A DNA stretch of 64,000 nt from Parvicella tangerina (GTDB lineage Bacteria > Bacteroidota > Bacteroidia > Flavobacteriales_D > Parvicellaceae), in assembly GCF_907165195.1 (NCBI RefSeq), contig NZ_OU015584.1, forward strand, positions 248,001 through 312,000, read 5' to 3'. Below are positions 42,608-53,484 of this stretch, one piece after another. The translations under genes and the position numbers were made by a program. The notes below the pieces were generated by a model. The model was given only the letters and a program-made list of their open reading frames with translations. It had not been told where the DNA came from and did not search any database. The first letter of the stretch is position 1, and each line of letters starts with the position of its first letter.

Positions 42608-43018
42608 ATGAGTTTAAGAGGAATAATATCAATTTCAGGTAAAAGCGGATTGTACAAAGTAGTTGCCCAGGGGAAGAACAATGTGATTGTGGAGTCCTTA
42701 GAAGATGGAAGAAAGTTTCCGGCTTTTGCTTCAAATAAGATCAGTGCGCTTGAAGATATCAGCATTTATACGATAGAAGATGATGTGATGTTGGCTGAGG
42801 TTTATGAGAAAATGTATGAAAAACTCAATGGTGGTGAGGCAATGAGTCACAAAGGGGATGTCGGTGATATGAGAGACTTTCTAGGAGAGGTTTTACCAAA
42901 TTATGACGAAGACCGAGTGAATAATTCTGATGTAAAGAAGTTATTTCAGTGGTACAATATTTTGCAAAATGCAGGACTACTCGTTCCAGAGGAAGTGGAA
43001 GGAGATGAAGAAGAATAA
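42608..43018 (+). CDS. DUF5606 family protein
   Basis: A 136-aa protein conserved in Bacteroidota. The N-terminal half is a small beta domain (LRGIISISGKSGLYKVVAQGKNNVIVESL), and the C-terminal half has MSHKGDVGDMRDFLGEVLPNYDEDRV, followed by a very acidic end (VEGDEEE). It has no signal peptide and is presumably cytoplasmic. Its role is unknown. It is followed by a strong terminator at 43042-43077, so it is not co-transcribed with the M3 peptidase. Confidence 0.85.
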   Translation: MSLRGIISISGKSGLYKVVAQGKNNVIVESLEDGRKFPAFASNKISALEDISIYTIEDDVMLAEVYEKMYEKLNGGEAMSHKGDVGDMRDFLGEVLPNYDEDRVNNSDVKKLFQWYNILQNAGLLVPEEVEGDEEE

Positions 43019-43041
43019 AATACATACAACTACTAACTATG

Positions 43042-43077
43042 AAAAATTCCAAAGCAGCTATTTGTTTTGGAATTTTT
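43042..43077 (+). terminator. intrinsic terminator after the DUF5606 gene
   Basis: A perfect 12-bp inverted repeat AAAAATTCCAAA (43042-43053) with TTTGGAATTTTT (43066-43077), a 12-nt loop and a run of T at 43073-43078. A TTG inside the right arm (43067) is in frame with the next gene but is not its start. Confidence 0.8.
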
Positions 43078-43102
43078 TATTGGAAACAAAAAATACGAAG
43101 TA

Positions 43103-44824
43103 ATGAGCACATTAGAAATCCCTGTTAAGCCTAAGAGAAATTTCGTTCCAGAAGATATCAACTGGAACAATTGGGACGAAGTAGAACCGCTACTGGAAGA
43201 TTTATTGAATCGTAAGCTTGATTCCATGGATAGTTTGAAAAAGTGGTTGCAAGATCGAAGCGAAATGGAGGCCGTTGTCGCTGAGGACGTTGGAAGACGG
43301 TACATCAAAATGACTGTTGATACTTCCGATGAAGAGGCCGCAAAGAACTACGAGTACTTCGTTACAGAGATCAATCCGAAGATATCGCCCTATGATGATA
43401 AATTGAATCGAAAGTTGAACGATTGCTCTTTTACACAAGAATTAACAGGAGATGGATATCAGATTTATCTCAGAGGTATAGCATCTGCCATTGAGATTTA
43501 TCGAGATGAGAACAACGAACTTGCAGCAAAAGATGCACAGCTTGGGCAGAAGTATGGAGCCGTTTCAGGAAAGCAGTCGATTACTTATAACGGTGAGGAG
43601 ATGACTATGCAAAAAGCAGGGACCTTTCTAAAGTCTACAGACCGAGAAGTAAGGAAGGAAGTGTTTGATTTGGTTGCAGAAAGACGAATGCAGGATGCAG
43701 ATGAAATGGATCAAATACTAACTGAAATGGTTAAGATCAGGACGCAAATTGGCAAGAATGCTGATTTTGAGAACTATCGTGACTATAAATTCAAAGCAAT
43801 GGGAAGATTCGACTATTCTGTTCAAGACTGTTTTGATTTTCACAGTAGTATTGAGAGTGAGATTGTACCAATCGTTAAAACATTTACAGAAGAAAGACTC
43901 GAGAAATTGGGCTATGGAGAGCTTAAACCCTACGACACAGCTGTTTCCTTAGATGGGAAACCTCCCCTAAAACCATTTGAAACTGGTGAAGAAATGCTTC
44001 AAAAGACCATAGAGCTTTTTTACAAGATTGATCCCTATTGTGGAGAGCGTCTGGAGATCATGAAAGCAATGAAGCACTTGGATTTGGAGTCTAAGAAGGG
44101 AAAGGCTCCGGGAGGATATAATTATCCGCTCTACGAAATTGGAGTTCCTTTTATTTTCATGAATAGCGTTGGATTACAACGAGATTTAGTAACGATGATT
44201 CACGAAGGAGGACATGCCGTTCATAGTTTCTTAAGTAGAGAGTTGGAGTTGACGCCATTTAAGAGTTTAACAAGTGAAATTGCTGAATTGGCCTCCATGA
44301 GTATGGAGTTGATTTCTATGGAGCACTGGGATGATATTTACGACAATAAAGAAGACCTAACGAGAGCTAAGAAAGAACAACTGCAAGGAGTCTTGGATGT
44401 GTTACCTTGGGTTGCAACAGTAGACGCTTTTCAACATTGGTTATATGAAAATCCAGCGCATACGGTTGAAGAAAGACATGAAGCGTGGTTGGTGATCAGT
44501 ACGCGTTTTTCTAGCAATATGGTTGACTGGACAGATTATCCAGATTATCGTCAAGTAACCTGGCAAAAACAATTACATATCTATGAGGTTCCGTTCTATT
44601 ATATTGAATATGGGATGGCTCAGTTAGGAGCAATTGCGATGTGGAGAAACTACAAGAAGGATCCTAAGAAAACCATGGAACAATACAAAGCAGCATTGTC
44701 TTTAGGGTATACAAAGTCTATTCCAGAAGTCTACGAAACAGCAGGGGTGAAATTTGATTTTTCAGGAGAATACATTGGGGAATTGGCCGCTTTTGTCAAA
44801 AAAGAATTAGCACAACTAAAATAA
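43103..44824 (+). CDS. M3 family oligoendopeptidase
   Basis: A 573-aa zinc metallopeptidase of the thimet oligopeptidase/PepF clan. The zinc motif is H367EGGH371 in MIHEGGHAVHSFLS, with the downstream Glu in SEIAELASMSMEL. It should cut oligopeptides in the cytoplasm (no signal peptide). I start it at ATG 43103 because the upstream in-frame codons fall in the preceding terminator hairpin. Its last 9 bases overlap the stop region of the convergent radical SAM gene. Confidence 0.92.
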   Translation: MSTLEIPVKPKRNFVPEDINWNNWDEVEPLLEDLLNRKLDSMDSLKKWLQDRSEMEAVVAEDVGRRYIKMTVDTSDEEAAKNYEYFVTEINPKISPYDDKLNRKLNDCSFTQELTGDGYQIYLRGIASAIEIYRDENNELAAKDAQLGQKYGAVSGKQSITYNGEEMTMQKAGTFLKSTDREVRKEVFDLVAERRMQDADEMDQILTEMVKIRTQIGKNADFENYRDYKFKAMGRFDYSVQDCFDFHSSIESEIVPIVKTFTEERLEKLGYGELKPYDTAVSLDGKPPLKPFETGEEMLQKTIELFYKIDPYCGERLEIMKAMKHLDLESKKGKAPGGYNYPLYEIGVPFIFMNSVGLQRDLVTMIHEGGHAVHSFLSRELELTPFKSLTSEIAELASMSMELISMEHWDDIYDNKEDLTRAKKEQLQGVLDVLPWVATVDAFQHWLYENPAHTVEERHEAWLVISTRFSSNMVDWTDYPDYRQVTWQKQLHIYEVPFYYIEYGMAQLGAIAMWRNYKKDPKKTMEQYKAALSLGYTKSIPEVYETAGVKFDFSGEYIGELAAFVKKELAQLK

Positions 44825-45868
44825 ACCCAATTGACCGTTTCGGATCACCTTGAATTGGGAGTTGTCTAGTTGAATGCGCTGTGCGTTTGGAAGGTGCTTT
44901 TTAAGGTTGATTTTAAAGAGATCTCTGATCTGTTGAGCCACCGCACCAGCCCCCCGCATTCTTGAATTGAAATTCGTGTCACCCAATTTACCCTGATGAA
45001 TATCACTGACCAGAGAGAGGATTTTCTCCGCTCGATCTGGGAAATGTTCCTTGGCCCACTCCGTAAAGATATCACCAACAATGTGATTCAGTCTGACAAT
45101 GATGTAAGAAGCATCTTGAGCACCAGCACTGGCTGCTGATTTTAGTAGTGCAGGAATCTCAAAATCATTGATCGCTGGAATGATAGGCGCAATATTAACC
45201 CTTACAGGCACGCCATTCTTCGCAAGTGTCTCGATTGCTTTTAATCGATTGTAAGCAGACGATGTTCTTGGTTCTAATGCTCGCCTGGTTCCTTCATCCA
45301 ATGAAGTTAGCGATATGGTTACCGCTGCCTGCTGCTTTTCTGCCATTCTTCTCAAAATATCTAGATCGCGAAGAACTAAACTGTTTTTGGTTATAATGCC
45401 AACCGGATTGTTGAAGTCTTCTAAAACGGTCAGCATTTTACGAGTTATCTCAAGCTTTTTTTCTGCTGGTTGATAACAGTCTGTATTTCCAGAAAATAAA
45501 ATTGCTCTGGGAACATACGATCGAGCACAAAGTTCCTTTTTCAAAAGCTCAACAGCATTCGACTTGATTAAGACTTTACTTTCAAAATCAAGCCCGGCAC
45601 TATACCCCCAATATTCATGAGTTGGTCGAGCATAACAATAGACACAACCGTGTTCACAGCCCTGATAGGGATTAACAGAATAATCTAAAGGAACATCTGG
45701 ACTCGGAACTTTATTGATGATTGTTTTCGGGTAAACTTCAATGTATTCAGTTTTAACCTTGAGATCTTCATCTTCAAAACGTGCAAACTCGAGATACTCA
45801 CGATCTCTTTCTGCATCATTTTTAGCAAACCTATTTTTTGGATTATATGTAGCTCCTCTACCTTTCAC
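44816..45868 (-). CDS. radical SAM protein, PA0069/SplB-like
   Basis: A 350-aa radical SAM enzyme. The 4Fe-4S cluster motif CxxxCxxC is C-E-H-G-C-V-Y-C in NPYQGCEHGCVYCYARPTHEYW (about residues 66-87). N- and C-terminal sequences (GRGATYNPKNRFAKND; FNSRMRGAGAVAQQIR) fit the PA0069-type group of uncharacterised SPL-related proteins. It produces a 5'-deoxyadenosyl radical; the substrate is unknown. The start is GTG 45868; the sequence TACCTTTA ends 4 nt before it, a one-mismatch promoter box. Confidence 0.88.
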   Translation of the reverse strand: MKGRGATYNPKNRFAKNDAERDREYLEFARFEDEDLKVKTEYIEVYPKTIINKVPSPDVPLDYSVNPYQGCEHGCVYCYARPTHEYWGYSAGLDFESKVLIKSNAVELLKKELCARSYVPRAILFSGNTDCYQPAEKKLEITRKMLTVLEDFNNPVGIITKNSLVLRDLDILRRMAEKQQAAVTISLTSLDEGTRRALEPRTSSAYNRLKAIETLAKNGVPVRVNIAPIIPAINDFEIPALLKSAASAGAQDASYIIVRLNHIVGDIFTEWAKEHFPDRAEKILSLVSDIHQGKLGDTNFNSRMRGAGAVAQQIRDLFKINLKKHLPNAQRIQLDNSQFKVIRNGQLGLF

Positions 45869-45910
45869 AAGGTAAAGGTAGTTGAAGAAGACGTAAAATG
45901 TTTACGCATA

Positions 45911-45939
45911 AAAAAGTCGACCCTAAAATGGGTCGACTT
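45911..45939 (-). terminator. intrinsic terminator of the SPFH gene
   Basis: A perfect 10-bp stem AAGTCGACCC (45914-45923) / GGGTCGACTT (45930-45939) with a 6-nt loop. On the minus strand it is followed by a T-run. It lies 21 bases after the SPFH stop codon. Confidence 0.8.
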
Positions 45940-45960
45940 ACAAAAAATAGGTGTCTATCT

Positions 45961-46887
45961 TTAGATGTTGTCCTTTTTCGAGTTTTTCTCCATCATTTCA
46001 CCAGCAATATCCGCAGCCATTAAATGTGAAGTTAATCCTTGACCATCTGGCGAGTGTGGCATGAAGATGACGTTTGGATTGTCTTTAGCCATTTCACGCA
46101 TGGTGTCGTAGTATTGCGTCAGAATTACGAAGTTCATAATCTCTTTTTGATCAATGTTTGTGTTGTTGCCAAAAGCACTAATGGATTCCTCAAAACCTTT
46201 GATGATCGCATTTCTTTGGTCAGCAATTCCTTGACCTTGAAGACGTTTTGAATCGGCTTCAGCCTCTGCCGCTTTTACCTTTCTGATTTTAGCAGCTTCA
46301 CCTTCCTCCAGAGCCGCAATTTTATCTCGTGTAGCTGCATTAATTCTGTTCATGGCATCTTTTACATTTGGGTCGGGATCAATATCTACAACCAAGGCGT
46401 TTTGAATAATAAAACCGTATTTCTCAATTGCGTCAGATAAACCAACTTTTACAGCCATTTCGATATCTTCCTTATTCTCAAACACTTCATCTAACTCTTT
46501 TCTTGGAACCTCTGCTCTGATCTCATCAAAAACGTAAGAACGAATCTGATTTCTAAAGTCAGAGAGCTCATAAGCTGAATTTTTAATGCTGTCTGGATTG
46601 TCTTTAATGTAATACTGTACAGCCACTCTGATATGAACAGATACTTTATCCTTTGTAATTGTTTCAATATCAACAGCCAATTCATTAATTCTCAAGTCCT
46701 GTTTATAGGCTACACGATCGATAAATGGAATGATTAAAGAAAAACCAGCTCTTCGGATGGAGTGAAATCGGCCAAGACGTTCAATTAAGTTGGCCTCTTT
46801 TTGTTTGGTGATAACAACTGATTTGTAAATCAGAAAGATTAAAATGATGGCACCGAATATTCCACCGTACATTTCTCCTGGGATCAT
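45961..46887 (-). CDS. SPFH/Band 7 (stomatin/prohibitin-like) membrane protein
   Basis: A 308-aa protein with one N-terminal TM anchor (GGIFGAIILIFLIYKSVVI) and a Band 7 domain (KQKEANLIERLGRFHSIRRAGFSLIIPFIDRV to about residue 200). An Ala/Glu-rich coiled coil follows (KIRKVKAAEAEADSKRLQG). Such proteins form large ring-like oligomers that organise membrane domains; here the exact client is unknown. It is transcribed alone, ends at the strong hairpin at 45911-45939, and is divergent from ligA. Confidence 0.9.
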   Translation of the reverse strand: MIPGEMYGGIFGAIILIFLIYKSVVITKQKEANLIERLGRFHSIRRAGFSLIIPFIDRVAYKQDLRINELAVDIETITKDKVSVHIRVAVQYYIKDNPDSIKNSAYELSDFRNQIRSYVFDEIRAEVPRKELDEVFENKEDIEMAVKVGLSDAIEKYGFIIQNALVVDIDPDPNVKDAMNRINAATRDKIAALEEGEAAKIRKVKAAEAEADSKRLQGQGIADQRNAIIKGFEESISAFGNNTNIDQKEIMNFVILTQYYDTMREMAKDNPNVIFMPHSPDGQGLTSHLMAADIAGEMMEKNSKKDNI

Positions 46888-46932
46888 AGTTAATGGGTTT
46901 TAAATTTTTATAAATGTAGGGAAACGTTGTGA

Positions 46933-49068
<2,136 letters not shown>

Positions 49069-49091
49069 AAGGTACTGATGGTAGAGCAGAA

Positions 49092-50846
49092 TTACTTAAC
49101 CACAAAGTAGGAAACATTAGAGAAATCTTCTTTGGAAAAGTCAATAGGGTCAGCCGTGTTGTAAACCCTTAGCTCTGTCAATTGCTCCTTGTATGCCATA
49201 AGATCTTTTGGTAGCGAATTTTTTTGATCTTGACAAAACAAGTGAAGTGATGTTAGCGACTTGGAGTTTATTGACCATTCCCTAACACCAACTTTTGAAA
49301 ATTTTAATGATAACTCCTGAATGTTATTGTCAACTGGTAGGGTGATCTCTGAAGAACTTTTGCTTTGCCCAAAGTCTATGAAGACTTTCTTGATTTGCTT
49401 GCAGGATGATAGATCAATACTTCCCTCTTTCGGACAGATGAGCAGCTTTTCCAACTGAGTCCAATAGGGTAATACCTCTTTGATACCTTCAATTGATGAG
49501 TTAGAAATACCCTCACCTAACCAATGAATATTCTGAAAGGATTTTAAATTGGTCAAGTCCTTAAAAGAAGCCGGTATTTCTTTAGGTCGAATATATAGTT
49601 CCTCTAATTTGGTAAGAGAACTTATAGCATCTACGTTGTTTGAGATTGTAACACCTTTAATGATCATTTTTTTAAGTTCAGTGAGTTCTCCGATTTCATC
49701 TGGTAACTCGAATGAATTTACCCGAATTGATCTTTTTTCTGGACGAATCATTTCAAGTTCAAAAGATGTTAGGTGTTTGCATTGATTGATGCCTGCAATA
49801 GATGGTGCGGAAACACTTGAGCCTGAAGTCTGGGTCGAATAGTTACAAATGATTTTTAACTCTTCTAGTTCAGTGGATGGTATTAAACTCCAATCAATTT
49901 GCGCGAGTTCTGCGTAAATAGTTAGACTTTTTAGTTGATGTTTCTTAACCCATGTTGGAATAGCAGACAAAGGTGGCAAAACCAATGTGTCTAGTTCAGG
50001 AAGTTTTAATGCTGGCAGATCAGTGATATCTTTGGTGATTATTTCCAGGTATTTAAGTTTTTGAAGAGAGTTGATTGCTGATGGAATCTCAGGGAAATTA
50101 GAGAATTCACCTCCCATCCTTAATTTTTCTAGATTTTCAAGTTGAGGAATAAACTCAATCAGACGCTCAAGGTCGCCCCCAAAAAACGACACATAAACAT
50201 TACGAACGGAATGTGCATTTTGTTCATTTACTTCTTTGATGGAGTATACTTTGTAAGAGAAATTCTCATTTGCTTCTTCCTCGTTCTGAGGGACTGATTG
50301 CTGAGGTTGAATCGAACTCGTTGTAGGTGATGAATTGTTGGTTAGGGAGTTGTTTTCAGGCAAGGCTGTTGTATTCAAGGGGTCGAGCTCGTTATTGGAA
50401 GCTTGCGGTGCTTCAAAAATACTTGGGATATCTTCTTGGAGCGTAATTACTTCGATTCCCAGTTTGCTGGAAATTTTGTTCAGTTCCTTGGCTCTCAAAC
50501 TAGAAGATATGGCAACAATGACCTCAAGGTTGGGTAGTTTTTTGATGTATGGATAGAGTAGTCCAATTTCGGTATGGCTAATGTTGAGGTATTTTAGCGA
50601 AGAAAGTTTCTTAAATCCAAGTGGAACAATAGACACATTTTTTGCTACGGAAAGGTCCAAGATTTCTAAGTTAGGGAACTCAGTAAGTACATACCCATCT
50701 GCAGTTGGATCAAAATCTGATGGAGCGAGGTGCTTAACGCTATTAGGGTTAAGCTGTGCTTTTGCTAAACTGGTGTAAACCTGAGCAAATGGAGCTCCAA
50801 TTATTGGTAATAAAACTAGACTAAAAAGTATTGTCTTGATCTTCAT
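49092..50846 (-). CDS. secreted leucine-rich-repeat-like protein
   Basis: A 584-aa protein with a signal peptide (ILFSLVLLPIIGAPFAQ). Two blocks of irregular leucine-rich repeats are visible: residues about 55-130 (LTEFPNLEILDLSVAKNVSIVPLGFKKLSSLKYLNISH) and about 235-570 (LENLEKLRMGGEFSNFPEIPSAINSLQKLKYLEII and others), with an Asn/Ser/Gln-rich linker (about 150-205) between. It has no T9SS tail. It may bind proteins or glycans at the cell surface. It is the last of four envelope-protein and regulator genes on the minus strand, 32 nt after the adhesin-like gene. Confidence 0.65.
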   Translation of the reverse strand: MKIKTILFSLVLLPIIGAPFAQVYTSLAKAQLNPNSVKHLAPSDFDPTADGYVLTEFPNLEILDLSVAKNVSIVPLGFKKLSSLKYLNISHTEIGLLYPYIKKLPNLEVIVAISSSLRAKELNKISSKLGIEVITLQEDIPSIFEAPQASNNELDPLNTTALPENNSLTNNSSPTTSSIQPQQSVPQNEEEANENFSYKVYSIKEVNEQNAHSVRNVYVSFFGGDLERLIEFIPQLENLEKLRMGGEFSNFPEIPSAINSLQKLKYLEIITKDITDLPALKLPELDTLVLPPLSAIPTWVKKHQLKSLTIYAELAQIDWSLIPSTELEELKIICNYSTQTSGSSVSAPSIAGINQCKHLTSFELEMIRPEKRSIRVNSFELPDEIGELTELKKMIIKGVTISNNVDAISSLTKLEELYIRPKEIPASFKDLTNLKSFQNIHWLGEGISNSSIEGIKEVLPYWTQLEKLLICPKEGSIDLSSCKQIKKVFIDFGQSKSSSEITLPVDNNIQELSLKFSKVGVREWSINSKSLTSLHLFCQDQKNSLPKDLMAYKEQLTELRVYNTADPIDFSKEDFSNVSYFVVK

Positions 50847-50878
50847 TGCGGATGGGTATGATTAAAAGTTAAGATAAT

Positions 50879-52177
50879 TTAGGGGCAGGTAATGCTGTTT
50901 GTAATCAGTGAGCCGCTATTGTCAACAGTTACTCGGTAACAGTTCCCGTTTGGATTTGTCAGGATAACACCGTTAGTAGCATCTGGGAGGTAGATGTCAC
51001 CATTTTCTACCGTTAACTTTGACCCAGGAGATTCAGTTCCAATTCCTACAAACCCAGTGTTAGTGGAGCTATTGGCCCCTACATAGAAGGCAATATCATT
51101 GTTTGCCGCACCTGTTTGCGGACAAAAAGCGATGTTAAATGATCTATTGCCGTTTGCTACTACTGGATTTGAAGGAGAATCACCGATGCCTATTACGTAA
51201 GCATTTGCCGTATTAAATTCGATATTTCTACCAAAACCGTAGTTGTATATCCCAACGCTGTTAGTAATGTCTTGACCGAACATATATCCTCCAGGCAGGG
51301 TAATAATATTTTCCCCGACTCCGAGAGAAGGAATCGAATTATAGGTTCCGTTTCCACTTCTTAGTAGTTTGACATTTTCACCAAAGGCATACTTATATAA
51401 CGTAAAACCACTTTGACCGATTGTGTCTCCAAAACCGACAGCCATATTCATAAACCCAGTAACATCATTTTGCATTCCAGAAACAATAGAATAATTGGCA
51501 TCAAGTGTATTGTTTTCCCCAGCAACTACAGAGAAATCATTATTGGCGGAAATGGTATTAGTTTGGCCAAGGTAAACAGCTGAGTCACTATTCATAATCC
51601 ATGATTCATTTCCTCCTGACACTGGTAAAGTGATTGTGTTTCCTCCGCTGATCGTAAGGTCAGAGCCAACAAGTGATAGGGACTGAATTTCGTTGCTACT
51701 ATCAAAATCACCATCATTGGGAGACGTAATGAATCCAGCATCGTTGTTGAGGTCAGAAACGTTAGTTGGAGTATCTTCAGAAGTTTTTGCGTGCAATGCG
51801 TAGGGCACACTCACTAGAGAGGAAGTTCCCATAACACTATAATTACTTCCTCCATTTACGTCTAACTCTACTTGTACAAAATGTGCATTTGATCCCCAGT
51901 CAATGGTGCTAAAGTTTCCAGATTGCGAAATGCCATCTCCAATTTTGAAATCAACTAATCCTAAGTCTGAGGTCGTTGCAGAATGGGTTTCCACGTAGAC
52001 GCTATTCCCTCCAACAGATCCTTCCAGAATTGAAATTCGGAAGCTTACGTTTTGGTTGGCAACGATATCACCTGAACTGTTTCGCACAGCACTTTGATAG
52101 TTGAACATTTCTGGTGCTTGTGCTAGTACCGAAGAAAGAGTCATAAAGGTTAAAATGGATAGTATTACTTTTTTCAT
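50879..52177 (-). CDS. secreted protein with YadA-head-like repeats
   Basis: A 432-aa protein with a signal peptide (ILSILTFMTLSSVLAQ). The N-terminal part (FNYQSAVRNSSGDIVANQNVSFRISILEGSVGGNSVYVETH) is a block common in Bacteroidota surface proteins. The middle, about 195-300, has short repeats such as DSAVYLGQTNTISANNDFSVVAG and FMNMAVGFGDTIGQSG, resembling YadA-type head repeats. The C-terminus (FVGIGTESPGSKLTVENGDIYLPDATNGVILTNPNG) is the block often found before peptidase-like tail ends. It starts one base after the stop of the T9SS-tail gene at 52179, so both are likely co-transcribed. Confidence 0.65.
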   Translation of the reverse strand: MKKVILSILTFMTLSSVLAQAPEMFNYQSAVRNSSGDIVANQNVSFRISILEGSVGGNSVYVETHSATTSDLGLVDFKIGDGISQSGNFSTIDWGSNAHFVQVELDVNGGSNYSVMGTSSLVSVPYALHAKTSEDTPTNVSDLNNDAGFITSPNDGDFDSSNEIQSLSLVGSDLTISGGNTITLPVSGGNESWIMNSDSAVYLGQTNTISANNDFSVVAGENNTLDANYSIVSGMQNDVTGFMNMAVGFGDTIGQSGFTLYKYAFGENVKLLRSGNGTYNSIPSLGVGENIITLPGGYMFGQDITNSVGIYNYGFGRNIEFNTANAYVIGIGDSPSNPVVANGNRSFNIAFCPQTGAANNDIAFYVGANSSTNTGFVGIGTESPGSKLTVENGDIYLPDATNGVILTNPNGNCYRVTVDNSGSLITNSITCP

Positions 52178-52178
52178 T

Positions 52179-52643
52179 TTAGTTCGTTTTATTGATTTTT
52201 AGTATAGTTTTTTGTGTTTTGTCTCCAAGTGGTAAAACCTCAAGTAAGTAGTTGCCATTTGCATAAGCAGAAAGGTCAAATTCCTTTCTCAATGAGGTAA
52301 AGGCCCCACTATTGAGTAATACTCCTTCGATTGTGAAGAGCTTATAACTCAAGGGTTGTAAATCTTTCTTTGAAAGGAAAAAGACTCCGTTATTTGGATT
52401 CGGAAAAAGCTGAAGTTCTAATTGGTTTTCAGAAGTAAAAGAAACAGTAGTGTTTCCTTGATGAAATCCTTGGGTGATCTGATCACTCCCTTGAGTGTAT
52501 GTGGTCACCACTGTTTCTCCAATAGAGTAGGCTAACTTAGTGTTGGCATCCTGAACAGAAGTCCCTGAGGTAGATATCAGATTCTGAGCATCAACCTGAA
52601 AACTGATGGTTGCCAGTATTAGATAGAGTAACGTCTTTTTCAT
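52179..52643 (-). CDS. small secreted protein with T9SS type A sorting domain
   Basis: A 154-aa protein: signal peptide (LLYLILATISFQVDAQ), a short NLISTSGTSVQDANTKLAYSIGE...ITQGFHQG module, then a T9SS type A C-terminal domain (LQLFPNPNNGVFFLS...NGNYLLEVLPLGDKTQKTILKI). It has almost no other domain, so the mature protein is small. It is exported by the type IX system and probably ends up on the cell surface. It lies one base upstream of the adhesin-like gene and 90 bp downstream of the LytTR regulator. Confidence 0.85.
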   Translation of the reverse strand: MKKTLLYLILATISFQVDAQNLISTSGTSVQDANTKLAYSIGETVVTTYTQGSDQITQGFHQGNTTVSFTSENQLELQLFPNPNNGVFFLSKKDLQPLSYKLFTIEGVLLNSGAFTSLRKEFDLSAYANGNYLLEVLPLGDKTQKTILKINKTN

Positions 52644-52733
52644 GTGCGATCTTTTCTAACGAAATTAGGCGCACAAGGAGATTTTCTAAAGTTAGAAAGA
52701 GCATGTGGTTTGTTTGGGATAGAATTTGGCGTC

Positions 52734-53480
52734 CTATTGCAAGAATTTGTTTGATAGGGCGGTTAGTAATGCCTCCTTTTTTCTTCTTGATACGGGCAAT
52801 TCCTGATCAAGAACGATTACAAAACCTCCTTCACCCTTGATGTATTTTGTGATGAAGTTCACATTGACAAGATAACGCTGATGTGTTCTTATGAAAGAGG
52901 AGTTCGTGAGTAAGTTTTCAAAGTATTTTAAGGTTTTGGTAACGATCAATTCCTTTCCATTTCGGGTCTTGAAGATGCTGTAGTTATTTTCAGACATAAC
53001 GTAGGCGATGTCTTCAAGGGAGTAAATCTCAAAACCATCTTGCGTTGGCAGAATGATCTTGTCATTTTTCTCTTGTTGTTGAAACAGAAAATCGATCTTC
53101 TCTTTCAGGTTTTTATCCGCTAAATGTTGTTCTGCTTTTTCAATGGAACTAACTATTTCATCGGGCTCAAAGGGTTTTAGGATGTAATCTAATGCAGCAA
53201 ACTTTATGGCTCTTTGAGCGTAATGGTCAAAAGCAGTAACAAATACAAGATTAAAAGGAATGGCATCTAACTTTTCTAGATAGTTAAATCCAGTGCCATC
53301 AGAAAGGTGAACATCAAGGAATACAAGGTCGGGACGAAAAGTGGCAGTAACTCTGAGGGCGTCCTGAACACCATCTGCTATAGCCACTTCATGCTGCTCA
53401 CTGGAGAATTGCATGATAATGTTTTTCAACGTGATCTGCCCATTTACCTCGTCCTCAACAATAAGTATTTTCAGTGCCAT
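52734..53480 (-). CDS. LytTR-type response regulator
   Basis: A 248-aa response regulator. The receiver domain (1-120) has the acidic pocket (VEDE, residues 8-11), the phospho-acceptor D56 in LVFLDVHL and a lysine in ILKPFEPDE. The C-terminal 100 residues are a LytTR DNA-binding domain (IYSLEDIAYVMSENNYSIFKTRNGKEL; SFIRTHQRYLVNVNFITKYIKGEGGFVIVLDQELPVSRRK). It starts 4 nt after the stop of the sensor kinase gene, so the two form one two-component system. The target genes are unknown. Confidence 0.95.
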   Translation of the reverse strand: MALKILIVEDEVNGQITLKNIIMQFSSEQHEVAIADGVQDALRVTATFRPDLVFLDVHLSDGTGFNYLEKLDAIPFNLVFVTAFDHYAQRAIKFAALDYILKPFEPDEIVSSIEKAEQHLADKNLKEKIDFLFQQQEKNDKIILPTQDGFEIYSLEDIAYVMSENNYSIFKTRNGKELIVTKTLKYFENLLTNSSFIRTHQRYLVNVNFITKYIKGEGGFVIVLDQELPVSRRKKEALLTALSNKFLQ

Positions 53481-53484
53481 ACTT

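Noticed and set aside
45914-45939. Palindrome AAGTCGACCC/GGGTCGACTT as an operator
   Set aside because: It has a T-run on the minus strand and lies just after the SPFH stop codon, so a terminator explains it.
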